Shown: one piece after another, positions 20,702-28,778 of the stretch
Layout: each line of letters begins with the position of its first letter
Numbering within the stretch: position 1 is the first letter of the stretch
Source: a virus
Length of the DNA: 37,465 nucleotides
Direction: 5' to 3' (one strand)
IMG/VR virus record: IMGVR_UViG_3300024259_000089
Coordinates: 1-37,465 of that record
The notes under the pieces: model-generated
Database searches by the model: none
What the model saw: only the letters and a program-made list of their open reading frames with translations
Told to the model about the DNA's origin: nothing
Position numbers and translations under genes: made by a program

Positions 20702-21426
20702 ATAAACATATTATAACTTGCGTAGCAGTTAATTGGTGGGGTAAAGACTTTGCTGATTTATTAATTAATACATCTTTATTAAAATCAACTCATCCGACAA
20801 ATATAGAAATAGTTATAGTAGATAATTCAGGAGAATTAAAAGAAGAAGATTATGTCTTTTATGAAAAAGAAGGTGCTAATATAAAAATTATAAAGCCTGA
20901 AAAGAATCTAGGACACGGAAAAGGAATGGATCTAGGAATACAAGAAGCTCAAGGAGAATATATTTTAGCTATGGATATTGATGCACATATCTTATTACAG
21001 GATTGGGATGAAAAATTAGTTGAATATTATACAGATAAAGATATAAGATTATTGGGAGCCGAAGGATGCCCTTTAAAACCTATGCGACCTGCAGTAATGT
21101 TTTTTAGAAAAGATTGGTTTATGGATAATAAGATGAGCTTTGAAGCTCGAGAATTTGATGGAGTTAAGTTTGATGTAGGACAACACTTTTATTTCAAAAC
21201 CCTTTCTTTAGGTGGCAGAGCTGAATTTTTAAGATGGAAAAAAAATGAATATAAAGATTGTATGGGTGAGGAGTACAGTTTCTTTAATGAAAGAGCATTC
21301 TTCCATCACTGGTGGGGTACTAGATTCTTTGGACCAGACGGCACAGTAGTTCATAAAGAGGTTGATGGTATTCCTTATGAGAAGCTATTAGATAGTAAAG
21401 CTAGTTTATTTAATCAAGTTAAGTAG
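20698..21426 (+). CDS. GT2-family glycosyltransferase
   Basis: The product has 242 residues. It has the GT2 start (ITCVAVNWWGKD), IEIVIVDNSGE (36-46), IIKPEKNLGHGKGMDLGI (64-81) and AMDIDAHI (91-98), whose DxD is the metal and nucleotide-sugar site. The second half keeps GEEYSFFNERAFFHHWWG with an acceptor-site acid pair. It transfers a sugar from a nucleotide donor in the cytoplasm. It has no membrane segment. It is the last gene of the cassette. Confidence 0.87.
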   Translation: MNKHIITCVAVNWWGKDFADLLINTSLLKSTHPTNIEIVIVDNSGELKEEDYVFYEKEGANIKIIKPEKNLGHGKGMDLGIQEAQGEYILAMDIDAHILLQDWDEKLVEYYTDKDIRLLGAEGCPLKPMRPAVMFFRKDWFMDNKMSFEAREFDGVKFDVGQHFYFKTLSLGGRAEFLRWKKNEYKDCMGEEYSFFNERAFFHHWWGTRFFGPDGTVVHKEVDGIPYEKLLDSKASLFNQVK

Positions 21427-21505
21427 CACTCCCCTACTCTCCCCCAGTGCTATTTTAAGCCATCCTGAGCATTTTAAGGGTATGGGGTGTAGTAGAGGAG
21501 AGTAG
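21425..21505 (+). other. Interlocked intergenic RNA structure after the glycan cassette
   Basis: AGCACT (21425-21430) pairs with AGTGCT (21446-21451). The C-rich loop segment CTACTCTCC (21434-21442) is a perfect 9-base complement of GGAGAGTAG (21497-21505). The two helices interlock as a pseudoknot. A short A/T stretch, not a clear U-run, follows the first hairpin. It may end or separate the glycan and packaging transcripts. Confidence 0.5.
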
Positions 21506-21529
21506 TATTATAAATAAAACAAAAAAGTT

Positions 21530-21835
21530 ATGTTTGACAAAGTACGTAAGGCATTTAAAAGAGATAAAAAAAAGGATTTAGCAGAAAGAAGAGAAGCATT
21601 TATTACTGGTTATAATAAACTAATCGAAGAAACCAGAATGTGTTTTAAATATGGAGCAGAACCTTTGAAGAAAAACCCTGCTTTTTTTCAAGTTATTGCT
21701 ACTCCAGTAGATTGTACTGCAATGCTCGAGCAGGTTAAAGCTGAGAAAGAAGCCGAAGAAAAGAAGATAAAAGATGAAGAAGCTCTAAAAAATGCTAAGG
21801 ATAATGTAGCTAAAGATACTAAAGAGAATAAATGA
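21530..21835 (+). CDS. Charged helical protein upstream of packaging genes, unknown
   Basis: The product has 101 residues. The first 16 are strongly basic. The last 35 (VKAEKEAEEKKIKDEEALKN) are a charged coiled coil. It could bind DNA or act in head assembly, but no family is recognised. Its stop overlaps a short downstream frame in an ATGA junction. Confidence 0.6.
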   Translation: MFDKVRKAFKRDKKKDLAERREAFITGYNKLIEETRMCFKYGAEPLKKNPAFFQVIATPVDCTAMLEQVKAEKEAEEKKIKDEEALKNAKDNVAKDTKENK

Positions 21836-21933
21836 GTTTCCATCACTTTAAAAATCAGATCAAGGTATGGTTTCAATGGATATATTTAAGTTATAAACAT
21901 AAAAAATATGAAAAAAATAATAGTAGAAATTAA
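21832..21933 (+). CDS. Possible 33-residue peptide overlapping its neighbours
   Basis: The ATG overlaps the previous TGA (ATGA) and the frame ends at TAA 21931-21933, 26 bases into the next gene. The peptide is aromatic and basic (SFHHFKNQIKVWFQWIYL). Translational coupling supports it, but the length is so short that chance is possible. Confidence 0.35.
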   Translation: MSFHHFKNQIKVWFQWIYLSYKHKKYEKNNSRN

Positions 21934-22102
21934 AAAGGACAAAGACAATACTTATTTCGTTAAGGTAGCAGAAGATGTATTACCATCATTTCAAAAGATG
22001 ATAATTAATGGCTGTGATAATGATACAATAGTAGACTTTAAGTTTAATGAAAAGGATATTGAGGAAGTAGAAGTAATAGATAATAAAAATGTTCAAGAAT
22101 AA
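21908..22102 (+). CDS. Small acidic protein, unknown
   Basis: The product has 64 residues with an alternating strand start (KKIIVEIKKDKDNTYFVKVAE) and an acidic end. It overlaps the terminase small-subunit candidate by 14 bases. No motif is recognised. A packaging accessory role is suggested only by position. Confidence 0.55.
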   Translation: MKKIIVEIKKDKDNTYFVKVAEDVLPSFQKMIINGCDNDTIVDFKFNEKDIEEVEVIDNKNVQE

Positions 22103-22646
22103 AAATGCTACAACTCATTTATCATATAGAGAGCTAAAAGAACACGAGATTGATAAACTGGTGATGGTTTATGAAAGAAATAATTGTAATATTTTACAAA
22201 CTACAAAAGATAAAGAGTGTTTATTTAAAGGAAGGCCACAGTTGACATATTACAGAGATTATTACAATTTTGATACAAGGATTAACAAATTGCGTAAGAA
22301 ATTAATAAATCACTACATAAAGAACTCGACTGATATTTTAATGAAAGCTAAGTTGAGGGCTATCAAGAGAGCAATGGATTTATTAGAGGACAGGATATTT
22401 GAAAAGGTTAGTTTAATAACTGGTGATACTTATAAAATAAAAGTTCCTCCATCTAATAAAGACATTAAAATAGCCTATGAGATAATCAAAACTGAATTAG
22501 GAGAGCCTATAAATGTAAAAGAGATTAAAGGATTAGAGGACAGTAAATTAATATTAAATAATATACAAGTTTTATTTAAAGACTTCGAAAACAATGAAGA
22601 TAATACCAAACAAGATATACAAACCCCTATTCACGAAAAGTCCTAG
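22089..22646 (+). CDS. Candidate terminase small subunit
   Basis: The product has 185 residues, mainly helical, with basic patches (INKLRKKLINHYIKN and MKAKLRAIKRAMDLLEDRI). It lies immediately upstream of the large terminase and overlaps it by 53 bases in another frame. Size, composition and position suit a small terminase that recognises the packaging site, but no clear helix-turn-helix family signature is visible, so this is a positional call. Confidence 0.5.
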   Translation: MFKNKNATTHLSYRELKEHEIDKLVMVYERNNCNILQTTKDKECLFKGRPQLTYYRDYYNFDTRINKLRKKLINHYIKNSTDILMKAKLRAIKRAMDLLEDRIFEKVSLITGDTYKIKVPPSNKDIKIAYEIIKTELGEPINVKEIKGLEDSKLILNNIQVLFKDFENNEDNTKQDIQTPIHEKS

Positions 22647-23847
22647 ATATTTTATTTGTATGGGTGGCAGAGCTTCAGGCCGTTCTTATTCTGCTAGTCA
22701 ATTCGCTTTATTAAAACTATTATCATCAAATTATTTTAGATGTGCAATAATGAGATTTGTTCTAGGTGATATTAGAAACTCAATATATCAAGAAATTAGA
22801 GATAGAATTGAAGAAAGTAAAATAGAAGATTTAGTTAAGATAAGAGAAAACAGTTTATCATTCGAGTTCAATGGTAATAAGATAAATGGTATTGGTTTCA
22901 GAAAGTCTAGTGGAGATCAGAAATCTAAATTGAAATCATTGGCTAGTTATAATGTTGTAATCATAGAAGAAGCTGATGAGGTAGCAGAAGAAGATTTTAT
23001 GCAGTTAGATGATTCATTGAGAACTACTAAATCAGATATCATAGTTATATTATTACTCAATCCTCCATTCAGAAATCATTGGATAATCAAAAGATGGTTT
23101 AATCTAATACCATCAGGCATAGATGGATATTATGAAGCTGAGTTAAAAGAATCAGAAAAGAAAGATACAATTTATATACACGGAACATATTTGCAGAACA
23201 TTAAGAATTTGAATGTAAAGACTATTGCTAGATATGAGAGCTATAAAACAAAGAATCCAGAACATTATTATAATATGATAAAGGGTTTAGTCAGTGAGGG
23301 AATGAGAGGTAGAATATATAAAAAATGGAAAACTATACCTGCAAATAAATATGAAGAATTACCTTATGATGAATACTATGGACTAGACTTTGGATTTTCA
23401 AATGATGAAACTGCACTTGTCGGATTGAAGGATCATAATGATAGAATATATACTAGAGAACTTTTATATGAAACTGGCTTAACTAATCCTATGATTTGTA
23501 AAAAGTTAGATGCTTTAGGAATACCAAAAGACGCAGTTATTTATGCTGATAATGCTGAACCTAAATCTATTGAAGAAATTAAGAGATATGGATATTATAA
23601 TATTAAACCTTGTGTTAAAGGTGCAGATAGTATAAGAGCTGGTATAGATTATTTAATAAGTAGAAAAGTTTTTTATACTGATGATAGTGAAAATTTAAAG
23701 AATGAAAATCAAGAATATAAATGGGCTCTTAACAGAGAGAAAGAACCAACAAATGTACCAGTAGATAAGTTTAATCATTTAATGGACGCTATCAGATATG
23801 GTGAGTTTACAAAACATCAACCAAAAGGATTTATAGGATTTGCTTAA
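22594..23847 (+). CDS. terL: Terminase large subunit (PBSX/Terminase_3 type)
   Basis: The product has 417 residues. The ATPase part has a Walker A-like loop GGRASGRS (24-31), where Arg30 stands in for the usual Lys, and Walker B VVIIEEADE (121-129). The coupling segment is LNPPF near 155. The nuclease part has YGLDFGFSNDETAL (262-275), YADNAEP (317-323) and HLMDAIRYG (395-403), giving Asp265, Asp319 and Asp398. It packages DNA into the prohead and cuts concatemers. The start is inside the preceding gene; the next Met is already in the Walker A region, so the early start is needed. Confidence 0.92.
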   Translation: MKIIPNKIYKPLFTKSPRYFICMGGRASGRSYSASQFALLKLLSSNYFRCAIMRFVLGDIRNSIYQEIRDRIEESKIEDLVKIRENSLSFEFNGNKINGIGFRKSSGDQKSKLKSLASYNVVIIEEADEVAEEDFMQLDDSLRTTKSDIIVILLLNPPFRNHWIIKRWFNLIPSGIDGYYEAELKESEKKDTIYIHGTYLQNIKNLNVKTIARYESYKTKNPEHYYNMIKGLVSEGMRGRIYKKWKTIPANKYEELPYDEYYGLDFGFSNDETALVGLKDHNDRIYTRELLYETGLTNPMICKKLDALGIPKDAVIYADNAEPKSIEEIKRYGYYNIKPCVKGADSIRAGIDYLISRKVFYTDDSENLKNENQEYKWALNREKEPTNVPVDKFNHLMDAIRYGEFTKHQPKGFIGFA

Positions 23848-23864
23848 TTAATAAAATAAACATT

Positions 23865-24038
23865 ATGAAAAGAATTAGATTTAAAATTTCATTTGAAAGT
23901 GTAACAACTCATAGACAACCTTTTGATGTATATAAAATAAATAATGGTTTTGTAGTAAATAATATTAATTATTTTAAAACTTTAGATGAAGTAAATGCTT
24001 TTTTGATCAAAGAAATGAAAGAATTTTATAAAAAATAA
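23865..24038 (+). CDS. Small unknown protein after terL
   Basis: The product has 57 residues with strand-like segments (KRIRFKISFESV and GFVVNNINYF) and a helical end. An AACATTATG leader precedes it, 17 bases after terL. No family is recognised. Confidence 0.5.
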   Translation: MKRIRFKISFESVTTHRQPFDVYKINNGFVVNNINYFKTLDEVNAFLIKEMKEFYKK

Positions 24039-24049
24039 AATAAAAATAA

Positions 24050-24220
24050 ATGCCAAATTTAAACACAAATGAAAGATGGTGGTTTGATAAAATTAGAGAA
24101 ATGATTAAGAATACTCGATTTGGAAAAATCGAAGTATCTCTGACTATTAATAACTGCAATGTTTCCACAGTGAAAGAGAAAACTGAGAAGAGCCATAGTT
24201 TTAATAATGATAAATTATAG
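24050..24220 (+). CDS. Small unknown protein before the portal leader
   Basis: The product has 56 residues. A Trp-Trp pair near residue 11 and a basic helix (DKIREMIKNTRFGKIE) are followed by a strand and a polar tail. It starts 11 bases after the preceding small gene. No family is recognised. Confidence 0.5.
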   Translation: MPNLNTNERWWFDKIREMIKNTRFGKIEVSLTINNCNVSTVKEKTEKSHSFNNDKL

Positions 24221-24301
24221 GGCTTTACTTTTTTATAAATATATGTTAAACTTAGAATAGGGTTAGTTTTGTGTGGGATATCTTTTCATACATTTTGTTT
24301 G

Positions 24302-24350
24302 CTTATTGATTAGGGGAGGGGGAGTATATCAAGTCTCCCCCGTCAATAAG
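24302..24350 (+). other. Long hairpin in the portal leader
   Basis: CTTATTGA (24302-24309) pairs with TCAATAAG (24343-24350), and GGGGGAG (24318-24324) with CTCCCCC (24335-24341). An unpaired TTAGGGGA on one side interrupts the stem. This is the most GC-rich hairpin of the window. There is no U-run after it; it may be an aptamer-like or mRNA-processing element. Confidence 0.6.
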
Positions 24351-24365
24351 TTAAAAAACCTTATA

Positions 24366-24385
24366 TCCTGCGAGGAACTCGAGGA
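24366..24385 (+). promoter_or_regulatory. Candidate antiterminator hairpin
   Basis: TCCT-G-CGAG (24366-24374) pairs with CTCGAGGA (24378-24385) around a GAA loop. Its 3' strand uses GAGGA, the first bases of the terminator stem at 24381. The two hairpins therefore exclude each other. Confidence 0.5.
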
Positions 24386-24414
24386 TGCCAATATTATTTG
24401 GTGTCCTCTTTTTT
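24381..24414 (+). terminator. Rho-independent terminator before the portal gene
   Basis: GAGGATGCCAA (24381-24391) pairs fully with TTGGTGTCCTC (24398-24408), including two G-U pairs, around a TATTAT loop. Six T follow (24409-24414). It lies 15 bases before the portal ATG, so it should act as an attenuator of the structural operon. Confidence 0.85.
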
Positions 24415-24428
24415 ATTAAAAAATTATT

Positions 24429-25643
24429 ATGAATATAGGAAATAGAATAAAGTTAGCATTCACTAAGAAACGAAGTATGAATGTTTTATTTAAAGATTTA
24501 TATAGTAATGCTACTGGTTGGAAATCTATATTAAATACTGCTACTAGCCAATTAGGAGTTTATGCTTCATCTTTGTATGTTTACGCTTGTGTAAAGGTTA
24601 GAGGAGAAAAGACATCAGAACTTTTAGATTTTAAAGTGATTAATAAGAAAACTAAAAAAGAAGTTGAAAATAGTAATCTAGTTAATGTTTTAAATAAACC
24701 TAATGAATATCAAACTAAAGAAGAATTTTTTGAACGCTACCAAACTTATAAAGATTTAACAGGTAGTGTTTTTGTTTATGTTATTAGAAAAGGTGAAGAT
24801 AATATATCTGGAGATATTCAATCATTCTATTTATTGCAACCAGATTATATTACTATTCAGATGAATGATGATAATACTGCAATAGCTGGTTTTAAATCTA
24901 GTGATCCAAACTTAGCAAAGAAAGAATATAAACCAGAAGAAATTATATTTAGTTTAACTCCTAATCCTTTAAGTGCATTACAAGGTTTAAGTCCATTAAG
25001 ACCGGGAGCTTATAGTATTGATACTGAAAAGCAATTATGCGAGTATCAAAATAAAGTTTTAAAGAATGGTGGAAAGGTTGAAGGTATATTTACATTTAAG
25101 ATAGATACTTTGACTAAACAACAACTAGAAGAATTAAAAGAAAAATATAATGAACAATATGCTGAAGCAAAGAAATCAGGTAATCCTTTATTCTTAGGTG
25201 GTGATAGTAAATATGAAAAGTTAGCATTAACTCCAACTGAACTAAGTTATTTAGAAACTAAGAATATTAATAGAAATGATGTATTTGTTCTTTATAAAGT
25301 TCCTAAGACCTTACTAGGGCTCACAGATGGCGTTCAGAAGGGTAATTATGAAGAAACTGAGAGAATGTTCATTAAGAACACAGTTTATCCTTTAATAAGG
25401 AATTTAGTGGCTAAGTTTAATACCTTAACAGAAGATAATGAAATATTGATTAGTCCAGATCCAACTCCTGAAGATACCGAAGCTGTAAATAGTAAAATAG
25501 AAAGTGGTGGAACTCATCATTATATGACTATTAACGAGATGAGAGATTTACAAGGATTAGATCCATTGTCAGAAGGCGATGTTATATTAGTTCCTTTCGG
25601 TTTAACTGAATTAGGATCTGAACCAGATTTACCAAAAGAATAA
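24429..25643 (+). CDS. Portal protein (HK97-type)
   Basis: The product has 404 residues, about the usual length of HK97-type portals. Recognisable blocks are VYACVKVRGEKTSELL (51-66), NKPNEYQTKEEFFERY (89-104), the LNPLSALQGLSPLRPGAYSI-like segment around 179-196, LKNGGKVEGIF (218-228) and KVPKTLLGLTDG (291-302). It forms the ring for DNA entry and exit at one capsid vertex and docks the terminase and head-tail connector. The gene follows an attenuator-like leader and is followed after one base by the Mu F-like gene. Confidence 0.9.
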   Translation: MNIGNRIKLAFTKKRSMNVLFKDLYSNATGWKSILNTATSQLGVYASSLYVYACVKVRGEKTSELLDFKVINKKTKKEVENSNLVNVLNKPNEYQTKEEFFERYQTYKDLTGSVFVYVIRKGEDNISGDIQSFYLLQPDYITIQMNDDNTAIAGFKSSDPNLAKKEYKPEEIIFSLTPNPLSALQGLSPLRPGAYSIDTEKQLCEYQNKVLKNGGKVEGIFTFKIDTLTKQQLEELKEKYNEQYAEAKKSGNPLFLGGDSKYEKLALTPTELSYLETKNINRNDVFVLYKVPKTLLGLTDGVQKGNYEETERMFIKNTVYPLIRNLVAKFNTLTEDNEILISPDPTPEDTEAVNSKIESGGTHHYMTINEMRDLQGLDPLSEGDVILVPFGLTELGSEPDLPKE

Positions 25644-25644
25644 A

Positions 25645-26370
25645 ATGAAACATCCACTACAAGACGAAAAGAAAAGAAGAATATACTGGGATATTTATAA
25701 TAAGAGATTTGAAAAAGAAGAAAAGAAGTTTATAAAATTAATCAGAGAATTTTTCAGAGAGCAACAAAAAAGAGTTTTAGAAACATTTGATATAGGAAAG
25801 AGTAAAGATATTATTGATGAATCATTTAATTTAGAACTCGAGATACAATTAGCAAAAGAAAGTTTATTACCATTCCTAGAGGAGGTATTAGTCGAAGCTG
25901 GTGTAGAAACGCTTAATTTCGCAAATTATGACTTCAATTTTATCCTTTCATCAGAAATAAGATCAACAATGGAAGCTAGAGCTGAATTATTTGCAACCAG
26001 TATCAATGAAACTACATTTAAGCAATTAAAGACACAGTTTCATCAGAGTGTAGAAGCAGAAGAAAATTTAACACAGTTAGCTGATAGGATTGAAGATACT
26101 TACGATAGCATTAGTAAAGGTAGGGCTTTAAATATAGCTCGAACTGAAATACAAGTAGCCAATCAAACTGGAATATTAAATGGTTATCAACAAGCAGGTA
26201 TTCCAATTAAGATATGGGTAGCAGTTATGGATGGAGCAACTCGAGATACTCACGCTATGCTAGATGGACAAGAAAGACCTATGAAAGTGCCGTTTGATAA
26301 TGGATTGATGATGCCGGGAGATCCAACCGGACCACCTGAAGAAGTGGTGAACTGCAGATGCACTATCTGA
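25645..26370 (+). CDS. Mu gpF-like head morphogenesis protein
   Basis: The product has 241 residues. The C-terminal block is typical: RALNIARTEIQVANQTGIL (about 154-172), KIWVAVMDGATRDTHAMLDGQ (189-209) and a CRCTI end. The N-terminal half is helical and charged. These minor capsid proteins sit near the portal and are needed for head assembly or DNA ejection. It starts one base after the portal stop. Confidence 0.87.
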   Translation: MKHPLQDEKKRRIYWDIYNKRFEKEEKKFIKLIREFFREQQKRVLETFDIGKSKDIIDESFNLELEIQLAKESLLPFLEEVLVEAGVETLNFANYDFNFILSSEIRSTMEARAELFATSINETTFKQLKTQFHQSVEAEENLTQLADRIEDTYDSISKGRALNIARTEIQVANQTGILNGYQQAGIPIKIWVAVMDGATRDTHAMLDGQERPMKVPFDNGLMMPGDPTGPPEEVVNCRCTI

Positions 26371-26422
26371 CAATAAATTAATAATAATGTCAAGTATGAA
26401 TAAATATAAATAATTTAAAAAT

Positions 26423-27313
26423 ATGATAAAATTTTACAAATTGAATAATAGATCATTCGCTTCTTACAAAGTTAAGAACTATAAAGACCTTTGGAAAAAA
26501 CTAAAAGCAAAAGGCTATAAAGGTATTTCAGTAGATTCTTTTATAAATGTTAAGAAATCTAAATCAGTTGAAGATGGTTTTAATGTTGTTATGTCCACTG
26601 CTAAAGAGGATAGACATTATGAAATAGTATATCAAGATTTTGATTTAAAGAGTTTTAAGAAGAATCCTGTTGTTTTAGATAGCCATAATTATGATGGTAT
26701 TGAGCATATTTTAGGTAAAGTTAAAAATGTAAAGACTAAAGATAAGAAATTACAGGGAACAGTAGTATTTGCTGAAATGAATCCTAAAGGTGCTTTAGCT
26801 AAAGAAATGCTAGAAGCTGGTTTTATAAACGCTGTATCCATTGGTTTTATTCCTAAAGAGTTTGATGAGAAATATAATATATTAAAATCTGAATTACTAG
26901 AATTATCTATCGTCAGTGTTCCTGCCAATCCAGAAGCATTATTTGAAAAAATAAATAAAACATATGCGAAAAATAAAAAAGGTAATAAAAAATCCACTAA
27001 GAAATCAGGAGATAATGTTAAAGATAAAGCTAAAGACAAGACCAAACTTAAGGCCAACGAAAACAACGATAGTAAAGGAAAGAGGATTAAAGTTAAAAAA
27101 TCCAAAAAAGATGAGCCAAAACCAATCGTACCTAAAAGTGAAGAAACAATTAAAGTAAAAAGTAAAAAAGTTCAAATAATGGAAACTATTGCTTATTCAA
27201 TTAAAAGCGTAGGCGAGGAGCTAAAACGAAACTCGGTTGATGATCCAACCGACAGAGCCGAATATAAACGCTTAGTGAATAAGTCTATTAGAGGACTATT
27301 AAAAATTAAATAA
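26423..27313 (+). CDS. HK97-type prohead maturation protease (S78) with basic C-terminal domain
   Basis: The product has 296 residues. Catalytic residues can be placed: His88 in LDSHNYDG, Ser139 in NAVSIGF, and an acidic residue in the ELLELSIVSVPANPEA block (157-172). The residues after about 180 are very rich in Lys (long runs to about 235) and end in a helical part. The basic tail may bind the capsid scaffold or DNA. The enzyme cleaves the scaffold part of the capsid protein during maturation. It lies directly before the major capsid gene. Confidence 0.88.
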   Translation: MIKFYKLNNRSFASYKVKNYKDLWKKLKAKGYKGISVDSFINVKKSKSVEDGFNVVMSTAKEDRHYEIVYQDFDLKSFKKNPVVLDSHNYDGIEHILGKVKNVKTKDKKLQGTVVFAEMNPKGALAKEMLEAGFINAVSIGFIPKEFDEKYNILKSELLELSIVSVPANPEALFEKINKTYAKNKKGNKKSTKKSGDNVKDKAKDKTKLKANENNDSKGKRIKVKKSKKDEPKPIVPKSEETIKVKSKKVQIMETIAYSIKSVGEELKRNSVDDPTDRAEYKRLVNKSIRGLLKIK

Positions 27314-27326
27314 TAATAATAATTTT

Positions 27327-28685
27327 ATGAATTTGTTAAAAAAATTATTAGCTCTTATTGAGAAGGGCTGGGCAACTAAGGACGAAAAGGAAGAGGTTGC
27401 TAATGAAGTTGAGAAACTTCCGAAGGAAGATAAAGAAGAGATCAAAGAAGAAGTTGAGAAAGTTGATGCTCTACCTGAAGAAGAAGTTAAAGAAGGTGAA
27501 GATAAAGAAGTTAAAGAGGAAGCAAAGGCTTTTCTAAAGAAAGAGTTGAAAATTGCTCGAGAAGAAATTGCTAAAGAGTATAAAGAAGAATTTGATGCTA
27601 AATTAGAAAAAGCTGTTAAAGAAGAAATCGAGTTAAAATCTAAGAAAGCTGGTATCTATAACCCTGAGATTCAAAAGGAAGCTAAACGGAAGAAAATGAA
27701 TCAGGTAATGAAAGGAATTGCTCACGCTATCTTGAATGGTGATGATTCTATGTTGAAAGAAATGACTACTGATGCTACTGGTACTCCTTATGGTGGTTAT
27801 GTTGTAGATTCTGAATTAAGTGCTGAAATTAGACATTTGGTTACTGAATATGGAGTTGCTAGACGAGAAGCTAGTGTTATCACTTTATCAAAGAACAGTT
27901 ATAAAGCTAATGATCTAGTAACTGATGTAACTGTAAACTGGGTTGATGAAGCTGGTGTAATTGGATCTACTCAAGCTGTTTTAGGTCAATCTACTTTAGA
28001 ACTTAAGAAATTAGGTGCTATTTGTACTTTAACTAACGAATTGCTTGATGATGAGGAAGTTGATTTATTCAGTTTCTTAGCTAGTCGTGTTGCTGAAGGT
28101 TTTGCTGAAAAAGAAGATGAAGCATTCTTTAATGGTGATGGTACTTCTACTTATGGTAGTTTTACTGGAGCTTTAGTGAATACTTCTGTTAATGAAGTTA
28201 CTATGACAGGTACTACATTTGCTTCTATGGATGCAGAAGATCTATGGGATATGATTGTTGCTACTCCTCAAGGTGCTAGAAAGAATGGTAAGTTTTATAT
28301 GCACATCTCTATTCTAGGTCTTATCAGAACTCTTAAATCTACTGATGGTATTTATCTTTATCAAGCTCCTAGTGAAACTGGACCTGCTACTATTTGGGGT
28401 AAACCAGTTGTAGAAGTTGAAGTAATGCCTGAAAAATCTGAAACTGCTGTTGATACTTCTTTCGTTCTTTTCGGAGATATGAAGAAAGCATCTATTTATG
28501 GTATTAAGGGTGGATTGAAAGCTGAAATGTTTAATGCTGGTGTAGTTAGAAATGTTGCTGGTGATGCTGATATTAATCTTATCACTACTGATAGAAAAGC
28601 TGTTAGATGGGTTGAAAGAGTTGGATTTATCTTTATCATTCCTACTGCTCTTACTAAATTGACAACTGCCAGTGCATCAGCTTGA
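27327..28685 (+). CDS. Major capsid protein (HK97 fold) with N-terminal scaffold domain
   Basis: The product has 452 residues. Residues 1-110 are an acidic/basic coiled coil (KEEVANEVEKLPKEDKEE and similar), the delta-type scaffold that the S78 protease removes. The shell part starts near 140 with TPYGGYVVDSELSAEIR (152-168), continues with ASVITLS, WVDEAGVIGSTQ and LGAICTLTNELLDD, and ends with ADINLITTDRKAVRWVERVGF. These are HK97-fold blocks. Codons in this gene are Thr-ACT, Gly-GGT and Ala-GCT rich, as expected of high expression. The stop is TGA. Confidence 0.93.
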   Translation: MNLLKKLLALIEKGWATKDEKEEVANEVEKLPKEDKEEIKEEVEKVDALPEEEVKEGEDKEVKEEAKAFLKKELKIAREEIAKEYKEEFDAKLEKAVKEEIELKSKKAGIYNPEIQKEAKRKKMNQVMKGIAHAILNGDDSMLKEMTTDATGTPYGGYVVDSELSAEIRHLVTEYGVARREASVITLSKNSYKANDLVTDVTVNWVDEAGVIGSTQAVLGQSTLELKKLGAICTLTNELLDDEEVDLFSFLASRVAEGFAEKEDEAFFNGDGTSTYGSFTGALVNTSVNEVTMTGTTFASMDAEDLWDMIVATPQGARKNGKFYMHISILGLIRTLKSTDGIYLYQAPSETGPATIWGKPVVEVEVMPEKSETAVDTSFVLFGDMKKASIYGIKGGLKAEMFNAGVVRNVAGDADINLITTDRKAVRWVERVGFIFIIPTALTKLTTASASA

Positions 28686-28726
28686 GCGTAATAGTATTTA
28701 TATTTAACAATAATTTAATTGTTCCT

Positions 28727-28769
28727 ATTGGGTCGGCATTTCGAACCGCTAGACCCAATAAGGTTCGAA
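28727..28769 (+). other. Two interlocked 8-bp inverted repeats after the capsid gene
   Basis: ATTGGGTC (28727-28734) pairs with GACCCAAT (28752-28759). TTCGAACC (28740-28747) pairs with GGTTCGAA (28762-28769). Both are perfect and they interlock. Only two bases separate the last two strands, so a full pseudoknot is strained and alternate hairpins are more likely. It lies between the capsid stop and the HNH start. Confidence 0.6.
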
Positions 28770-28778
28770 AGCAATTAT

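Noticed and set aside
26964-27158. 64-codon + strand frame inside the prohead protease
   Set aside because: It is a shadow of the Lys-rich tail of the protease, caused by the A-rich sequence.
27327-28685. TGA recoding (as glycine, as in some Patescibacteria)
   Set aside because: The capsid gene, the Mu F-like gene and several others end at TGA with normal family lengths, and no gene contains internal TGA codons.
28719-28778. Earlier ATG for the HNH gene
   Set aside because: It would translate across the interlocked inverted repeats and adds 20 residues not like the family; the ATG at 28779 has the usual context.
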